DNA from: Crotophaga sulcirostris
Lineage: Eukaryota; Chordata; Aves; Cuculiformes; Crotophagidae
Reading direction: 5' to 3'
DNA length: 64,000 nt
Assembly (NCBI GenBank): GCA_013397455.1
Contig: VYZB01000040.1
Location: 1,231,544 to 1,295,543, forward strand
Of this stretch, positions 46,563 through 56,626 are shown piece after piece; positions within the stretch are counted from its first letter, which is position 1; every line of letters begins with the position of its first letter. Made by a program: the position numbers and the translations under genes. The notes under the pieces were generated by a model, which was given only the letters and a program-made list of their open reading frames with translations, was not told where the DNA came from and searched no databases.

Positions 46563-47509
46563 TTCCAGTTGTCCAAGAGAGAGTTGGTCCTGATCAGGGC
46601 TGTGGGATGACAGGTTCTTGGTGATGTTCAGGTGGTTGAGCAGGGTGAGAGAGCTGGGAAGTGGAGTGTGGCTGGTGGGGATAGCAAAGGAACCCCTCCT
46701 TGAAGCCAGAGCAGCACCAAGGTTTAAGTATGGAAAATCCCAGTAGAGGGCTGGTGGTGGAGACTGGGAAAAATGTTATCTTCCTGTCGTACTGTGAGCT
46801 CTGTGCATGGAGGATCAGTGAGCTTGTGAACAAGTAAATTGAAGTTGTGGCTTTGAGAGAAGTGGGGCTTCGTCCCAGCGGTTCACAGATGTTTTCGACT
46901 ACGTGTGCAGTGGTGCAGAGAGATTCTTCTTCATTATGTGGAATATTTTTATAGTTTTCTTTGAGAAGAAACAGGGATTTTTGTGAAAAGATACAATATT
47001 TGGCAGAAGTCTTGATTGATGGGCAGTTAATTTCAGTTTTGTGGTCAGACATCCTTGTTACACCTCATCTCTGTTGTAACAGAGCTGAACTTCCTCTGAA
47101 GTCTCTGGTTTGCTCTGGTTTGAGTACACAAGTCCCATGCTGGAGAAAACCCTACGTGACTTACAGGGTTCATTCTGTGCAAGTTCTGGGTCAGGATGCT
47201 TGAGTCTGGTGCCTCAGGGAGGTTCAGCTGGGGCTGGTGTGTCCTTTCTAACATTCGAAGCTATGTGTGAAACACGTACCCGCAAGGCAGATTTTATGTT
47301 TTTAATGAAGTTCAACCATGCTGTGCCCATCCTGAACTCTTTGCCAGGACCAACTCTTGTGGATAACATCAAATCCCAGGTTCACTGGGGCTCTTAACTA
47401 GAGTGAAGGCAGAACTGCAAAGCGGTTCTCGTGGTCGTATAATAGATAATGAATGTAAAATAATAAACCTTTAAGAAGTTAGGTGAAACAAAAAACAGGT
47501 AGAAGACCT

Positions 47510-47533
47510 GGAGGAGGAGGAGGAGGAGGAGGA
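47510..47533. repeat. (GGA)8 trinucleotide run
   Basis: Eight perfect GGA units in IMMT intron 1. On the minus strand this is a pyrimidine run (TCC)8. Confidence 0.95.
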
Positions 47534-47933
47534 GCTGACAACAGCCACCCTGCAGTGCCCTTGCCACAGAAATCCCCGCTGCCTGTGTCATGCCTTATCC
47601 AAAGGGTTTTCTCTGTCTTCTCTTCTGCAGGACAGCAAGTGGTTTAATCTCTGCACAGAGATGCAAGTGTGATGTATTTCTTCCAAACCCTTTGAGACAT
47701 TATTGCAAATAAGTAGCAGGGATCTAAAAAATGATAAACACCTGGAAATTGTGCAAAGAGGAGTTGAGAAGCCACCTGTAAGTTTCCAAATTATGGTGAT
47801 ATAACAAATATTAGCAATAGTATTATGATGGCCAAAAGAGAGCAATGCTGCTCTAAAAAAAAAAGTAGATTTTTTTTAATAAAATCATTGATTTTTTGGA
47901 GGTAGTAGTGAATGTAGATGTGAAGGAGGATAA

Positions 47934-48223
47934 TTTATCAGGGAGTGCAGAGACTGGACGAGGATGCACGGATTTAAGCTGAAAGAGGGGAGTCTTAGAT
48001 AAGATATTAGGAAGAAATGTTTTCCTGTGAGGATGGTGAGACACTGGCACAGGTTGCCCAGAGCAGTGGTGGCTTCCCCATCCCTGGAGGTGTTCCAGGC
48101 CAGGTTGGATGGGGCTTTGAGCAACCTGATCCAGTGGGAGGTGTCCCTGCCCATGGTAGGGAGGTTGGAGCTGGGTGAGCTTTAAGGTCCTTTTGAACCC
48201 AAACCATTTTGTGATTCTATGAT
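47934..48223 (+). mobile_element. CR1 3'-end fragment
   Basis: The plus strand reads TTTATCAGGGAGTGCAGAGA, then AGGAAGAAATGTTTTCCTGT, ending AAACCATTTTGTGATTCTAT. It is a 290-bp plus-strand tail in sense orientation in IMMT intron 1, very similar to the copy at 48.79 kb. Confidence 0.93.
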
Positions 48224-48706
48224 CTTCTGGTGCAAAGAGCATCTGACCTGAAACCAGTAATCCTACCAAAAACCCTCTCCTGGTGCACAAAGCATGAATG
48301 CTGAGCTATGAGCAGCCAGTTTTCTCCTCTGCCCTGGCAGCTTCCCACGCGCGGCCTGTTCGGAGCACAGAGCAGATGTGTTTGCTGAAGGTGGGAGAAC
48401 TGAATGGGTGCAGTGTTGTTTGCCATTGCTAGGTGTGAGCAGGGGTTTTTGGACAATATGGAAATGGGTGAACTGGCCAAGGCGTCAAGGTTACAGTTGT
48501 GGCAGCCTCCAGGATTGTCCAGAAGGCAAGTCCAGCCGAGCAAGGATGTGGGAGTGAGTTGCCTTAAACTCCCCCTTGCTGTGGCACAGGGTGGGATGAG
48601 CCTGGCAAGGGGCTTGGGAGCGATGGCTTATTTTCACATGAGCATTAGGGTAAATAAGGTAAATTCTGAGTGTTGGAAGGGACTGAAATTGAATGGATCA
48701 ATAGAA

Positions 48707-49175
48707 AATAACTATTTTACCCCCTTCATTTTATTGGGTTGAGCTGTACATACAGTGCTCAAACATTTATAGCAGACTTCTAGTACTAAAAGGGAGTCTG
48801 TGGGAAAGCTGGGGAGGGGCTCTTTATCAGGGAGTGTAGGGATAGGATGAGGATGCACAGATTTAAGCTGAAAGAGGGGAGGCTTAGCTAAGATATTAGG
48901 AAGAAATGTTTTCCTGTGAGGGTGATGAGACACTGGCACAGGTTGCCTAGGGAAGCTGTGGCTGCCTCATCCCTGGAGGTGTCCAAGGCCAGGTTGGATG
49001 AGGCTTTGAGGAACCTGATGCAGTGGGAGGTGTCCCTGCCCATGGCAGGGGCGTTGGAACTTGGTGGGCTTTAAGGTCCATTCTGACCCAAACCATTCTA
49101 TGATTCTATGGTAATAACTTTTTTTTCTCTCCTCATTTTATTGGGTTGAGTTGTGCACATAGTGGTCAAATATTT
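48707..49175. repeat. Degenerate 60-bp direct repeat flanking a CR1
   Basis: 48707-48770 and 49113-49175 align as AATAACT, then a T/C-rich run, then CATTTTATTGGGTTGAG, then TGT or CATA-type variation, then AGTG and TCAAA. They bracket the CR1 at 48.79-49.11 kb. This could be a long target-site duplication or an older tandem duplication interrupted by the insertion. Confidence 0.75.
48786..49110 (+). mobile_element. CR1 3'-end fragment
   Basis: GGGAGTCTGTGGGAAAGCTG, then GGGAGGGGCTCTTTATCAGG, ending AACCATTCTATGATTCTATG. It is a plus-strand, 325-bp CR1 tail closely related to the copy 850 bp upstream. Confidence 0.93.
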
Positions 49176-49830
49176 TGCTCGTCCCATGCTTCACAGTGTA
49201 ATAGGGACCTGCTGAGACTCAGTGGCATGGCCAGCAGTTGATTACTAAATGGTTTAAGAGACTTTTATTGGTGAAGTCCCATTTAAAAGAATTGGTGAAG
49301 CCTCAGTCTGTGCTTCTGGGGCAATCAAATCTAATAATCAAAACCATTATAGAACACATTTATTGTTGCCCATTCTATCCATTGCAAACCAGAAGATCAG
49401 CCATGGAGCACAGTGAGGGCTTGTGAAGGTCTCAAGGGTAAGAGGAGCACATTTCCTGTTGCTGAACTCACGCTCCTGTTACAATTATAATTGCAAATGT
49501 TTTGGCTGCCTTTCTGGAAAGAGTAAGAATTCAGTGTTCTGCCCTTTCCTCTCTGTGCTGCTGGAAAAGGATGGGAGCTCAACCACAAGATGTGTCCTTG
49601 TTACTTATTGCCATACCTCAAAGGAAATGGAAAAACTGCTCCTCTGGGGTTCTGTTGTAGGGAAGCATCTCATATTTTTAAAGAAAAATTTCCTAGTTGG
49701 TCAAAATATTTCAACTGTGGGAAAAGTTCTTTTTGTGCCTTATATACTGTTTTCCCCTGGGTCCTCTTAGCAATTCATGTGGGGGGGGAAAGACCTCTTT
49801 GAGGGCAATAGTGATTTTCCTTCTTTTGTC

Positions 49831-49972
49831 CAGAGAAGCTGTGGCTGCCCCATCCCTGGAGGTGTTCAAGGCCTGGCTGGATGAGGCTTTGAGCAACCTG
49901 AACCAGTGGAAGGGGAGTTGGAACTGGATGATCTTTAAGGGCCCTTCCAGCCCAAACCATTCTATGATTTTG
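49831..49972 (+). mobile_element. CR1 3'-end fragment with internal deletion
   Basis: GAGAAGCTGTGGCTGCCCCA, then CCTGGAGGTGTTCAAGGCCT, ending CAAACCATTCTATGATTTTG. The usual GAGGTGTCCCTGCCCATGGC block is missing between AACCAGTGG and AAGGGGAGTTGG, an internal deletion of about 25 bp. Confidence 0.9.
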
Positions 49973-50318
49973 TAGGCTAGAGTGGCTTCACCAGTCATTC
50001 TGGTAAATCTTAATTTTCAACTCAAATATAAAAAGGAGACAAAAATCTTGGGTAATGTGGGTTTTGTTAAGTAGAGTATGATGAAAAATCACTCTTCATA
50101 TAGCAATTTAATTTAGATTATAATCTGGTGTCTGTGTAGAAAGTGTATTCATTGTTAACCCTTTTAAAGGGGAAGTCTTGGTTTGGGATTTCAAGGAAAA
50201 TTGTTTGTACAATTTCAGAAATAAATATAGATTGAAATTTAAAATATGGTGTTAAATAGTTTTAAGTATTTAAACAGCCATTGTTGTCTTCTGTGCTGCT
50301 GACAGCTGAACTGTTCTG

Positions 50319-50619
50319 GGAGGGTGTAGCGACGAGGATGCTGGTCTCTCCTCCCAAGTAACAAGCAATAGGATGGGAGGAAATGGCCTCAAGTTGCACC
50401 AGGGGAAGTTTAGATTGGATATTAGGAGATAATTATTTACTGATAGAGTGGTGAAGCATTGGAACAGGCTGCCCAGGGCAGTGGTGGAGTCTCCATCCCT
50501 GGAGGATGTGTAGATTTGGCACTTCTTGACATGGTTTAGTAAGCACAGTGGTGTTGGGCTGATGGTTGGGCTGGAGGAGCTTAGAAGTCTTTTCCAACCT
50601 TAATGATTCTGTGATTGTT
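50319..50619 (+). mobile_element. CR1 3'-end fragment (GGTTGTAGAGAGG-type subfamily)
   Basis: GGAGGGTGTAGCGACGAGGA, then CTGGTCTCTCCTCCCAAGTA, ending AACCTTAATGATTCTGTGAT. The plus-strand tail is of a different subfamily from its neighbours and is related to the fragment at 51.77 kb. Confidence 0.9.
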
Positions 50620-50960
50620 GAGGAGAATGTGGACTGACACAGTTGTACTGCCCAGGCTGGAGGTGGGGAACATAAATAGGCAAAATAAACAGAGAAATAA
50701 GATGGGGTAAGTGGGGGTTTTTTTTGCTTGTTTTTTAAAATGCCTGTTTCTTCTTACAAAGCCCTTCACCTGCAAGCTGCACGTGAGAAAGCTCTTTGGT
50801 TGGAGAACAGAGTCCAGCGTGAGTGCTCTAGTGCCAGCTGCTTTCCTTCAGAGGGTGTGCAAGATATGGTGATGGAGCAAACTGGCCAGATGCTGGTGTT
50901 GAGGGTGAAGATGTTCAAATGTGCTCATTGCTTAACTCTCACCTCCTCCACCCCTTGCAG

Positions 50961-51037
50961 AACAGCCGGCATGGGAGAGCGCCTCTCCGTCCGTTACGAC
51001 TGTACCGTGGATATGCTACCTCCTCAGGAGAGTCGGG
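50961..51037 (+). CDS. IMMT: IMMT coding exon 2
   Basis: This 77-nt exon (phase 0 in, phase 2 out) lies between ACCCCTTGCAG and GTATGT. It encodes NSRHGRAPLRPLRLYRGYAT, then SSGES and the first two bases of Gly. The Arg-rich, acid-free LRPLRLYRGYATSSG matches human LRPLRPCRRYSTSGSSG and completes the cleavable mitochondrial presequence. The processing site probably lies near the YAT/YST segment. Confidence 0.93.
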
Positions 51038-51449
51038 GTATGTAGAAGGTTTTGGAGGGTACTTTGGTTCTTCTGTTGTGTTGGCCAAGAGGGATCTGCT
51101 CCTTACTTGCACCTGAGAGCTGATTGGTGGTGGTGGGATTTTTCTGTTGAGTAACTTTTGTTCGCGTGGTTCCGTGTGTTCCTCATTTGATTCGGTCAGA
51201 TTTAAATGAAATTAATCAAGATGATCGTTACTTCGAGGGGGGTTACCACCTTAATTTTGAGTTAGTTGTGAACCAGTGTGGTAGCAGGGAGTTGCTTATG
51301 CTGAAAGTGTTTTAAAGTGGGTGCTGGGTTTCTTGGAAAGCTTCTGGAATGGGGTGATTGTCCCCAGCTGGAAGCTAAAGACTCTCAAACTGTTTGCTGT
51401 TTGTCACAGAACACCATTTATATAATTTTCACTCCTTTTCCCCCCGCAG
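51038..51449 (+). other. IMMT: IMMT intron 2
   Basis: This 412-bp intron (GTATGT to CCCCCCGCAG) has no repeat, RNA gene or other recognised feature. Confidence 0.8.
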
Positions 51450-51639
51450 TGTTTCTGTAGGCAAAATCATTGGTGCCAGTGTCCTGTTTGTGGGTGGAGG
51501 AGTAGGTGGAACCGTCCTGTACGCCAGCTATGATACGCAATTCCGGGAGAGCGTGGAGAAGGCTATTCCCTACTCTGATAAACTCTTTGAGATAGCACTT
51601 GGTCCTGCACCTTATACTGTACCAATGCCAAAGAAACAA
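51450..51639 (+). CDS. IMMT: IMMT coding exon 3 (transmembrane anchor)
   Basis: This 190-nt exon (phase 2 in, phase 0 out) encodes residues 41-104. The single membrane-spanning helix is at about residues 47-66: IIGASVLFVGGGVGGTVLYA, a Gly-rich helix with GGGxGG as in other MIC60 proteins. It is followed by SYDTQFRESVEKAIPYSDKL and FEIALGPAPYTVPMPKKQ, which is conserved juxtamembrane sequence on the intermembrane-space side. The donor is GTAAGT. Confidence 0.97.
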
Positions 51640-51765
51640 GTAAGTGTTTCCGGTTTGCTCCTACCCTTCCATTTTTCTTTTTTTTTTTTTTAGAGAGCAC
51701 CTGCTCGTAGTTTTCAAATTCTGATTAGTTTTGCTGTGTGCTAGGAGTTTAAGAATTTTAAGAAT

Positions 51766-51834
51766 TAGTAGGCACGGTGGTGTTGGGATGGATGATCTTA
51801 GAGGTCTTTTCCAATCTTAACGGTTCTGTGATTG
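51766..51834 (+). mobile_element. Short CR1 tail
   Basis: TAGTAGGCACGGTGGTGTTG, then GATGATCTTAGAGGTCTTTT, ending CGGTTCTGTGATTG. It is a 69-bp plus-strand tail like the last part of the copy at 50.32 kb. TTAAGAAT-rich sequence lies on both sides. Confidence 0.85.
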
Positions 51835-51867
51835 TTAATTTAAGAATATTAAGAATTCTTAAATTAA
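51835..51867. repeat. Perfect 13-bp inverted repeat (7-nt loop)
   Basis: TTAATTTAAGAAT at 51835-51847 is exactly reverse-complementary to ATTCTTAAATTAA at 51855-51867, with the loop ATTAAGA. It directly abuts the CR1 tail. On RNA it would be a weak AU-rich stem within a 328-nt intron, 100 nt before the acceptor. Confidence 0.9.
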
Positions 51868-51967
51868 GAAGGTTTAAGAATTATGAACTGAGGTACCGCT
51901 TTGTGCTGTGTAACAGTGCTGTTTGTACATTTCCCATTGTCATCTTGTGATTTTTTTTTTTCCCAAG

Positions 51968-52088
51968 ATCCAGCAAGGTCCACTGAAGATCTCATCTGTA
52001 GCAGAAGTAATGAAAGAGTCTAAACAGCCCACTACCAAAACCCAGATGAGCAAACCTGAAGCTGTTGCTCCTACAGAGGAAAAAGAAG
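51968..52088 (+). CDS. IMMT: IMMT coding exon 4
   Basis: This 121-nt exon (phase 0 in, phase 1 out) encodes IQQGPLKISSVAEVMKESKQ, then PTTKTQMSKPEAVAPTEEKE. It matches the human IQSGPLKISSVSEVMKESKQ region, then a variable Pro/Thr/Glu linker. The acceptor is AAG rather than CAG, preceded by a strong T tract. The donor is GTAACT. Confidence 0.95.
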
Positions 52089-52725
52089 GTAACTTTGCTT
52101 CTCTCCACATGATGTGCTGTAAAAGACTTAATGATCTCTTACATCCTGCATCCTAGGGTAGCTTAAAATAGTCCTTTGGAGTAGTTGAAGACGAGTATGT
52201 TACAATTTCTTAGAATTAACATTATCTTCTTTTCAGTCATGAGAAAATTTGTCTAAAATGGCTTTAGATTTTTTATTTTGGCTATTATTTTTCTTTGATA
52301 TTTATTTACCTTATAGAATATTTGGAATTCAATACAAACAATGTCTATCCTGCACAGTTTAGATATGATATTCAGCAGGAAGAGCACTTTCAGTGCTGCG
52401 CTCTGAGACCATTTACCTGCTCTTCTTCGTGTAAATACAAGAAGCTTTATTTGGATAATTAGTGAGGTAGCGTAAAGCCAGATCAAATGGAACTGGTTCA
52501 GAGAGGAGTGGTTGTGACATCTTTTTACATTTATCTCTGATGGTCCTGTGTGTGTCTAAGTATCTGGTTGCTGTTTGTCCAGGAAATTTTTTTTTTTTTC
52601 TGGAAATAACAATATCAATGTCTAAATAGTGTTTCTACAGAGGAAAAAATTAAGTCTTATATCCCTATTCTTACATTATAGCTCATATACACTAACTGGT
52701 TCCATTCTACAACTGTACTTCACAG
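52089..52725 (+). other. IMMT: IMMT intron 4
   Basis: This 637-bp intron is AT-rich, with no recognised repeat or RNA gene. It ends in a tandem acceptor CACAGCAG. Confidence 0.8.
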
Positions 52726-52806
52726 CAGGCAAGGCTGCAGCACAGATCATCTCTGCCACAGGTGTAGCTGTATCGGTGCCAGCTCCGGGGATCCAGACTG
52801 AAGAAG
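52726..52806 (+). CDS. IMMT: IMMT coding exon 5 (NAGNAG acceptor)
   Basis: This 81-nt exon (phase 1 to phase 1) encodes AGKAAAQIISATGVAVSVPA, then PGIQTEE, matching human AAQIISAAGDTLSVPAPAVQ. The acceptor is the tandem CACAG/CAG. Use of the second AG at 52726-52728 would remove one codon (Ala) without changing frame. Being phase-symmetric, the exon could also be skipped without a frameshift, as known for human IMMT isoforms in this linker region. Confidence 0.93.
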
Positions 52807-52881
52807 GTGAGAAAGATCATATGAACATGATGAAGCTCTTGAACATGATGCTCATAGTCATATAGTTTAGTTTTAGGTAAC

Positions 52882-52951
52882 CCTGTGAGGAGCAGGGAGT
52901 TGGACTCGATGATCCTTATGGGTCCCTTCCAACTCAATGTATACTATGATT
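52882..52951 (+). mobile_element. Short CR1 tail
   Basis: GGAGCAGGGAGTTGGACTCG, then ATGATCCTTATGGGTCCCTT, ending ATACTATGAT. A plus-strand 70-bp tail of an ACTCGATGATCC-type CR1. Confidence 0.85.
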
Positions 52952-53452
52952 TCAAAGCAAAACAAAACCCTGTAGCTTCGAGTGCATAAATTCTTACTTC
53001 TGTGTTGGTATTGGTCACTTTTTAAAGGTGTGGGGTTTTTTGGTGCCTTTTGCGGAAGAAAACTTCCATCATCTGTTAATAGATTTTTTTAACACGCTAA
53101 GAAGCCGAGATTAATATCTGGGACAGGTGTAGGCAAGAGGAAAGTCCACCTTTGTGCTGATCTGGAACTTGCACAGTCCAGTTTGCCTCTGCTCTTTGTG
53201 GCTTTCTGATTGCTGTTTAGAAAAGCGCGTCTGCCCGAGGCCAAGTGGAGAAACTGCATTTGTTGTTTAACTCAACAAGAAACACTGCCTCCTGTATGAT
53301 AGTCTCTTTCAGATGAGATTGTATTAAATTCTGTGAACACATTTCATAAAATGTATGCTAGCAGTAAGTCAATACATTCTTCAGAGTGAGCATCAGCATT
53401 ACTGAAAGGTAACCTGATGGGTTTTGTTGCAGCACGGGTGTAAGAGGTCACA

Positions 53453-53938
53453 GCATCATAGAATGGTTTGGGTTGGAGGGGACCTTAAAGCCCATCCAGT
53501 GCCAACCCCCCTGCCATGGGCAGGGACACCTCCCACCAGACCATGATGCTCAAGGCCCCATCCATCCTGGTCTTGAACACCTCCAGGATGGGGCATCCAT
53601 AGCTTCCCTGGGCAACCTATGCCACCACCCTCATCGTGAAGAATTTCTTCCTAATATCTAATTAAATCTTCCCCCTTCCAATTTAAATCCATTCACCCTC
53701 ATCCTATCACTACTTGTAAAAAGTCCCTCCCCAGCTTTCCTGTAGCCCCTTCAGGTACTGGAAGGCTGCTATGAGGTCTCCCTGGAACCTTCTCTTCTCC
53801 AGGCTGAACAACCCCAACTCTCTCAGCCTGTCCTCAGGCAGAGGTGCTCCAGCCCTTTGATCACCTTTGTAGCCTCCTCTGGACCCACTTCCAACATTTC
53901 CATATCATTCTTATGTTGGAATGTGGGTGTGGGCTCTC
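53453..53938 (-). mobile_element. CR1 fragment
   Basis: CATCATAGAATGGTTTGGGT, then CCCCCCTGCCATGGGCAGGG, then AGCTTTCCTGTAGCCCCTTC and TTCTCTTCTCCAGGCTGAAC, to about TTCTTATGTTGGAATG. A minus-strand copy of about 485 bp. Confidence 0.93.
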
Positions 53939-54437
53939 TCCTCATTTCAGATGCAGACTTGGTTGGTCTTGGGAGAACTACGTAGATAAATGCTCATTCC
54001 TAAAATCCTCCTAGGTAGCCTTAGGGTAGGGAGTCGAGGATAATTGTGGTTCACTGTAGCTCCCTCCCTAATCTGTCTTTGCTTTGGCTGGACTCTTCAA
54101 GCATGCCAAAGGAGAACTGTACAAAAACAAGAGCATATATTCACTTTGAATTTAAACTTGGCTCCATAGGTGTTTTCCAGTTCTTGCTTTGCCTTTCACT
54201 TCTGAATTTTATGTATTTTTGTTACTAGGCAACATAAAATCTACAGATGCATGTGAGGTATCCATGCTACTATTTTTAGTTTGGAGAAGGTTTGAGACTG
54301 GCCTTTGTAGTTATGAAGTCAGGTTTATAAAGTGATATTGACTATAAATAAAACCAGTTTTGAAAAGAAGGTTACTTCCCTACCCGTAATCCATGGACTC
54401 CCTCCTCAAAACAGCTTAACTCTTTACTTTTGAATAG

Positions 54438-54539
54438 GCAAAGAACATGAAGGTTCCCATGCTATCAAGGAACGGTCACCAGAAGAAGTTGCAGCCCGGC
54501 TTGCGCAGCAAGACAAAGAGGAGGAAGAGAAGGTAGCAG
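54438..54539 (+). CDS. IMMT: IMMT coding exon 6
   Basis: This 102-nt exon (phase 1 to phase 1) encodes GKEHEGSHAIKERSPEEVAA, then RLAQQDKEEEEKVA. The RERPPEEVAARLAQQ block of human MIC60 is recognisable. The Glu/Lys-rich end starts the coiled-coil region. The first half is shorter than the human sequence. The donor is GTAAGT. Confidence 0.95.
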
Positions 54540-55399
54540 GTAAGTCCCTGCTGATAGTTTTCCTGTGTGTGTTATGTATGACAGAAGAATTGTTGGACAT
54601 ACTGGCTTTAGAGTTCTGAGTTGCTTACACATCTCTTTGTTGTCCCTGTGCTGTGTTGGCAGAACAAGTGGTGCTGAAGCTTCTTCCACCTGCTAAGAAG
54701 TAGCAGATAGGCAAAGAATGATGGAAAATGTTGGGCTGGAATGGACTCCAGAGTCTTTAGTCCACCCCCCTGCTTGGAGAGTTGTGGCAGTTTGCTCAGG
54801 GCCTTCTGCCCTGGAGGTCTGAAGCTCTCCAAGGGTTGAGATGGTTCCACCTCTGAGCAGCTTTGCCAGTGCTTCTTAGGATGGAGGGCTTGTTACATCC
54901 AATTAATTTCTCTTGTTGGCACTTGGATCCGTGGCCTCTTGCCCTTTCTCTGGGTGCTTCTGAGAAGTCTGGTTCAGTATCTTCTGTAGCTCTCCGTTAC
55001 AGGTGGAAGGCATTATCTAAGATACCCCTTTGGCTACAACAAGCCCAGAGCCCTCAGCCTCTCACCTGGGTCACATCCCAACCCCTCATGATCTCAGTGC
55101 CTCTCCAGTGTTCGCTCCCTGGTTTTTGTACCTTTCCTCTACCGAGGCTCTCAAAATGAGGCACTGCATTCCAGATGTGGTCTCCTGAGTGCCAGGTAGA
55201 GGGCAATCATTCCTTCACTTGATCTGTGGGGTGTGCTCCTTTGATGCGACCCTGTTGCCCGGGGGAGGACTTCTTGCTGCCAGAGCGTGCTCTTGGCCCA
55301 TGTTCAGGCTGCCATCTCCTGGGATGCCCAGGTTCTTGCCTACAGAGCTGCTGCCTGTTTTCTTCATAGTTTAATTCAGTTAATCCATTTTTTTTCCAG
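54540..55399 (+). other. IMMT: IMMT intron 6 (mostly old CR1)
   Basis: This 860-bp intron is largely an ancient minus-strand CR1. It ends with TTTTTTTTCCAG at the exon 7 boundary, 24 bp after the CR1-derived sequence. Confidence 0.75.
54716..55375 (-). mobile_element. Ancient, highly diverged CR1
   Basis: The plus strand still follows a reverse-strand CR1 layout despite heavy substitution. GGGCTGGAATGGACTCCAGA (tail side) is followed by a GCATTCCAGATGTGGTCTCC block (the usual ACTCCAGATGTGGTCTCAC). Then come GGTAGAGGGCAATCATTCCT and a CCCATGTTCAGGCTGCCATC block (usual CTCATGTTCAGCTTGC), then CCCAGGTTCTTGCCTACAGA. The span of about 660 bp is longer than most copies here. The call is by pattern, and edges are approximate. 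Confidence 0.7.
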
Positions 55400-55536
55400 C
55401 CCTTGCGTCAACTCTAGAAGGAGCCCTAAGTACGACAGCTCGTGTAACCCTTCAGGCAATCACTGCCCAGGAATCTGCTGTGCAAGCAGTGAATGCCCAT
55501 TCCCAAATACTGAAGGAGGCCATGGACAATTCTGAG
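55400..55536 (+). CDS. IMMT: IMMT coding exon 7
   Basis: This 137-nt exon (phase 1 in, phase 0 out) encodes [20 protein letters not shown], then [20 protein letters not shown] and MDNSE. It is strongly similar to human [20 protein letters not shown] and is part of the intermembrane-space helical region. The donor is GTGAAG. Confidence 0.97.
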
Positions 55537-56522
55537 GTGAAGTGAACAAATAGGGACAGGTTTACTTTATTATTGTGTCCAGCAAAACTTTTAACGTCAC
55601 AATTAAAGATAAAGTTGGAAGTTGTTCTTTCAATGTCTTTACTTCTACCACAGTTTTAACTCGTCTTTCCACATGTGAAATGGGGTGTAGTTGAACAATA
55701 CAGTAGGTTTGCTTTTAAGTTTTGGGTTTTTTTCCCAAGCTCCTTTATTTCCCTTCTGCAAGAAGAAATGTTCAAGTTAATGCATTCATAGTCTTTGCAA
55801 TATATTTTATTAATTCGTTGTATTTTAACTCCCAAGCCCATTTTTTACCTAGATACAGTAAGGATGTCATACTGTCCACCCTGTAAATGCATTGAACCAT
55901 TCCCTTTGCCAAAATCTTGCTGGACTGTCCCATTTCTTGTCTGGACATGAGAATGGGGTGCATGAAAGGTACCAGCTTGTGGTTCTGGTGTGCTAATGCT
56001 GGAGTTTGTGTGGAACCACTGCTTCCTGTTCAGTTCTGGAGCAGAGAATATAATTTCAGTAGTTAATCAAATGAACAGGGGCACATGGGTAATTAAACAA
56101 GCACTTGAGATTTTATCTAGGAGTTAGAAAAACAAATATCTTAAGAGTTTGTTTTGAAGTATTAAAATACTTTAAGTATTAAGCTTAAAAGCAGTATTAA
56201 AGTATTACAGTACTTTAAATACATGTAGGGATTTCCCCCAAAAAATGTTGTGGCACTGTACAGTGATCTTCACATGAGCTTTTCTGCATGGACAAATGGC
56301 TGTTACTCAGGTGGAACAAAACATTAAGAATCAAACAAAACACTTGGAAGGGAAGGATCATTCATAAAGCTTCCAGCTGTGCTGTTGGTAAAACACAAAA
56401 ATATTGCTCAGTTTAAGTTAAATGAGTGTAGCAACTTCTGAGTCTTTACTAGCTTTCATTTATTTTTGATAACTTTTATTTCACTATTGCAATGACTCTA
56501 ATTGGGCATCTGTGCTTCTTAG
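55537..56522 (+). other. IMMT: IMMT intron 7
   Basis: This 986-bp intron has no recognised repeat family. A short AT-rich patch at 56150-56220 has several AGTATTA and TACTTTAA repeats. Nothing else can be supported. Confidence 0.75.
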
Positions 56523-56626
56523 GCTGCTGGGGAGAAGAAGTCATCGCAGTGGCGCACACTGGAGGAGGCGCTGAAGGACCGGAGGAGAGCGGTGGACGAA
56601 GCTGCCGATGCCCTTCTGAAAGCCAA
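56523..56626 (+). CDS. IMMT: IMMT coding exon 8
   Basis: This 104-nt exon (phase 0 in, phase 2 out) encodes [20 protein letters not shown], then [14 protein letters not shown]. It matches human [20 protein letters not shown] closely and is a predicted coiled coil. The donor is GTGAGT. Confidence 0.97.

Larger units (their letters stand above)
44323..50960 (+). other. IMMT: IMMT intron 1 (6.6 kb)
   Basis: The first 740 bp is still CpG-rich and carries the duplicated ZNF143-type motif and a possible alternative first exon. Beyond that it holds the second copy of the 35-bp repeat and CR1 elements near 45.23, 47.93, 48.79, 49.83 and 50.32 kb. It also holds a perfect hairpin at 46.54 kb and a (GGA)8 run at 47.51 kb. 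The stretch 45791-47933 otherwise shows no recognised feature. Confidence 0.8.
51640..51967 (+). other. IMMT: IMMT intron 3
   Basis: This 328-bp intron contains a short CR1 tail and a perfect 13-bp inverted repeat. It ends in a long T tract and the less common acceptor CCCAAG. Confidence 0.8.
52807..54437 (+). other. IMMT: IMMT intron 5
   Basis: This 1.6-kb intron holds CR1 tails at 52.88 kb (plus) and 53.45 kb (minus). The human protein has about 20 extra residues at this junction. I looked for a further small exon but found none I could support. Confidence 0.7.
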
